Source: Pseudoalteromonas sp. EB27 (GTDB taxonomy: Bacteria; Pseudomonadota; Gammaproteobacteria; Enterobacterales; Alteromonadaceae). Taken from it: a DNA stretch of 64,000 bases. Positions 63,719-64,000 of this stretch are shown here, piece after piece (positions within the stretch are counted from its first letter, which is position 1; the number at the start of each line of letters is the position of its first letter). The notes beneath the pieces were generated by a model. The model was not told the DNA's origin and did no database searches. It was given only the letters and a program-made list of their open reading frames with translations. A program made the translations under genes and the position numbers. The DNA lies in contig NZ_MTQD01000018.1 of assembly GCF_001974875.1 (NCBI RefSeq), forward strand, positions 30,746 to 94,745, read 5' to 3'.

Positions 63719-63730
63719 CGTTCTTTAACA
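63719..63730 (+). promoter_or_regulatory. rrn boxA antitermination site
   Basis: CGTTCTTTAACA matches the boxA consensus TGCTCTTTAACA at 10 of 12 positions and is followed by CTGTGTGGGCACTC, as in E. coli rrn leaders. NusB/S10 bind the RNA here to make rRNA transcription resistant to termination. Confidence 0.85.
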
Positions 63731-63959
63731 ATATAAAGCAATCATCTGTGTGGGCACTCGTACAGATTGAGTTCTAACAGCCAACCTACTTCGTTCTTTA
63801 TTGAGCAAGTAGCGAGGCAAACAAATTAGAGTCTCAATTGAAAACTGAGTGACCAACAGAATAGTTATTTCGATAATTATTCGGCACAGTCAATTCAATA
63901 TCGAAAGATATTAAAATAAATTCAGAATTCATTGAGCTGTCGAAAGACATAAAACTTTT

Positions 63960-64000
63960 TAATTGAAGAGTTTGATCATGGCTCAGATTGAACGCTGGCG
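63960..64000 (+). rRNA. 16S rRNA gene, 5' end only
   Basis: AATTGAAGAGTTTGATCATG and GCTCAG, then ATTGAACGCTGGCG, are the conserved first bases of 16S rRNA (8F primer region). The gene runs off the right window edge. Confidence 0.97.

Noticed and set aside
1..64000. CRISPR array, tRNA gene, prophage or complete insertion sequence
   Set aside because: No regularly spaced repeats, no tRNA-like TTCGAATCC arm with an acceptor stem, and no transposase or phage structural protein were seen in the window.

Overview
The window looks like chromosome I of a marine gammaproteobacterium, most probably Pseudoalteromonas or a close Alteromonadales relative. The evidence is moderate to low GC, a TorF-type porin, an ompR-envZ pair, a divergent speE/speA pair, an E. 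coli-like spc/alpha ribosomal protein cluster and rrn promoter region, and short intergenic inverted-repeat elements of a kind common in this group. This assignment is inference from protein style and gene order; no database search was possible.

Layout. 1-4866: end of a chemotaxis locus (cheD partial, cheB), a NodB-type deacetylase, the DinF-type MATE exporter, a small membrane protein and nfuA. 5013-11706: an accessory block on the plus strand (M14 carboxypeptidase, Tat-exported PhoX-like protein, small Cys/His exported protein, ZnuD-like TonB receptor) that lies between nfuA and its usual neighbours gntX and bioH (11716-13205). 13296-18576: a SprA-related pair, tex, a CBS protein, a small exported protein and greB. 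18772-24879: ompR-envZ, a GH97 alpha-glucosidase, and a cupredoxin/beta-barrel pair. 25100-33116: speE/speA, two PlsC-like acyltransferases coupled to an MscS channel, chrA and an OmpA-like lipoprotein. 33425-39415: an ABC exporter, small DUF genes, a LysE-type exporter, a bPH2 protein, a DUF1801 gene broken by an amber codon, a rhodanese/ArsR pair and an iodotyrosine-deiodinase-like nitroreductase. 39602-49657: an ABC ATPase plus permease/M1-aminopeptidase fusion, two Bor-like lipoproteins, a YIP1-HlyD-MacB export operon and torF. 49935-54098: an unrecognised 387-aa protein, an XRE regulator/membrane-protein pair under three operator-like repeats, and an AsmA protein. 54251-62889: complete spc and alpha operons (rplN to rplQ) with an S4-type leader. 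63517-64000: tandem rrn promoters, boxA and the first bases of a 16S rRNA gene.

How the genes fit together. Several units read as coherent modules: zinc acquisition (Zur-box-like site, small exported protein, ZnuD-like receptor); polyamine synthesis (SpeA and SpeE); envelope lipid work (two acyltransferases plus MscS); sulfur-stress sensing (two-cysteine ArsR opposite a rhodanese); and ribosome production (spc, alpha, rrn). Two unrelated repeats with terminal inverted repeats, at 24940-25100 and 33113-33428, sit exactly at gene 3' ends and cover neighbouring stop codons. No CRISPR array, tRNA gene, phage or complete insertion sequence was seen. The most novel-looking items are the metal-linked small proteins ending in R-x-P-P, the XRE/membrane-protein pair with its triple operator, and the two mobile-element-like repeats.
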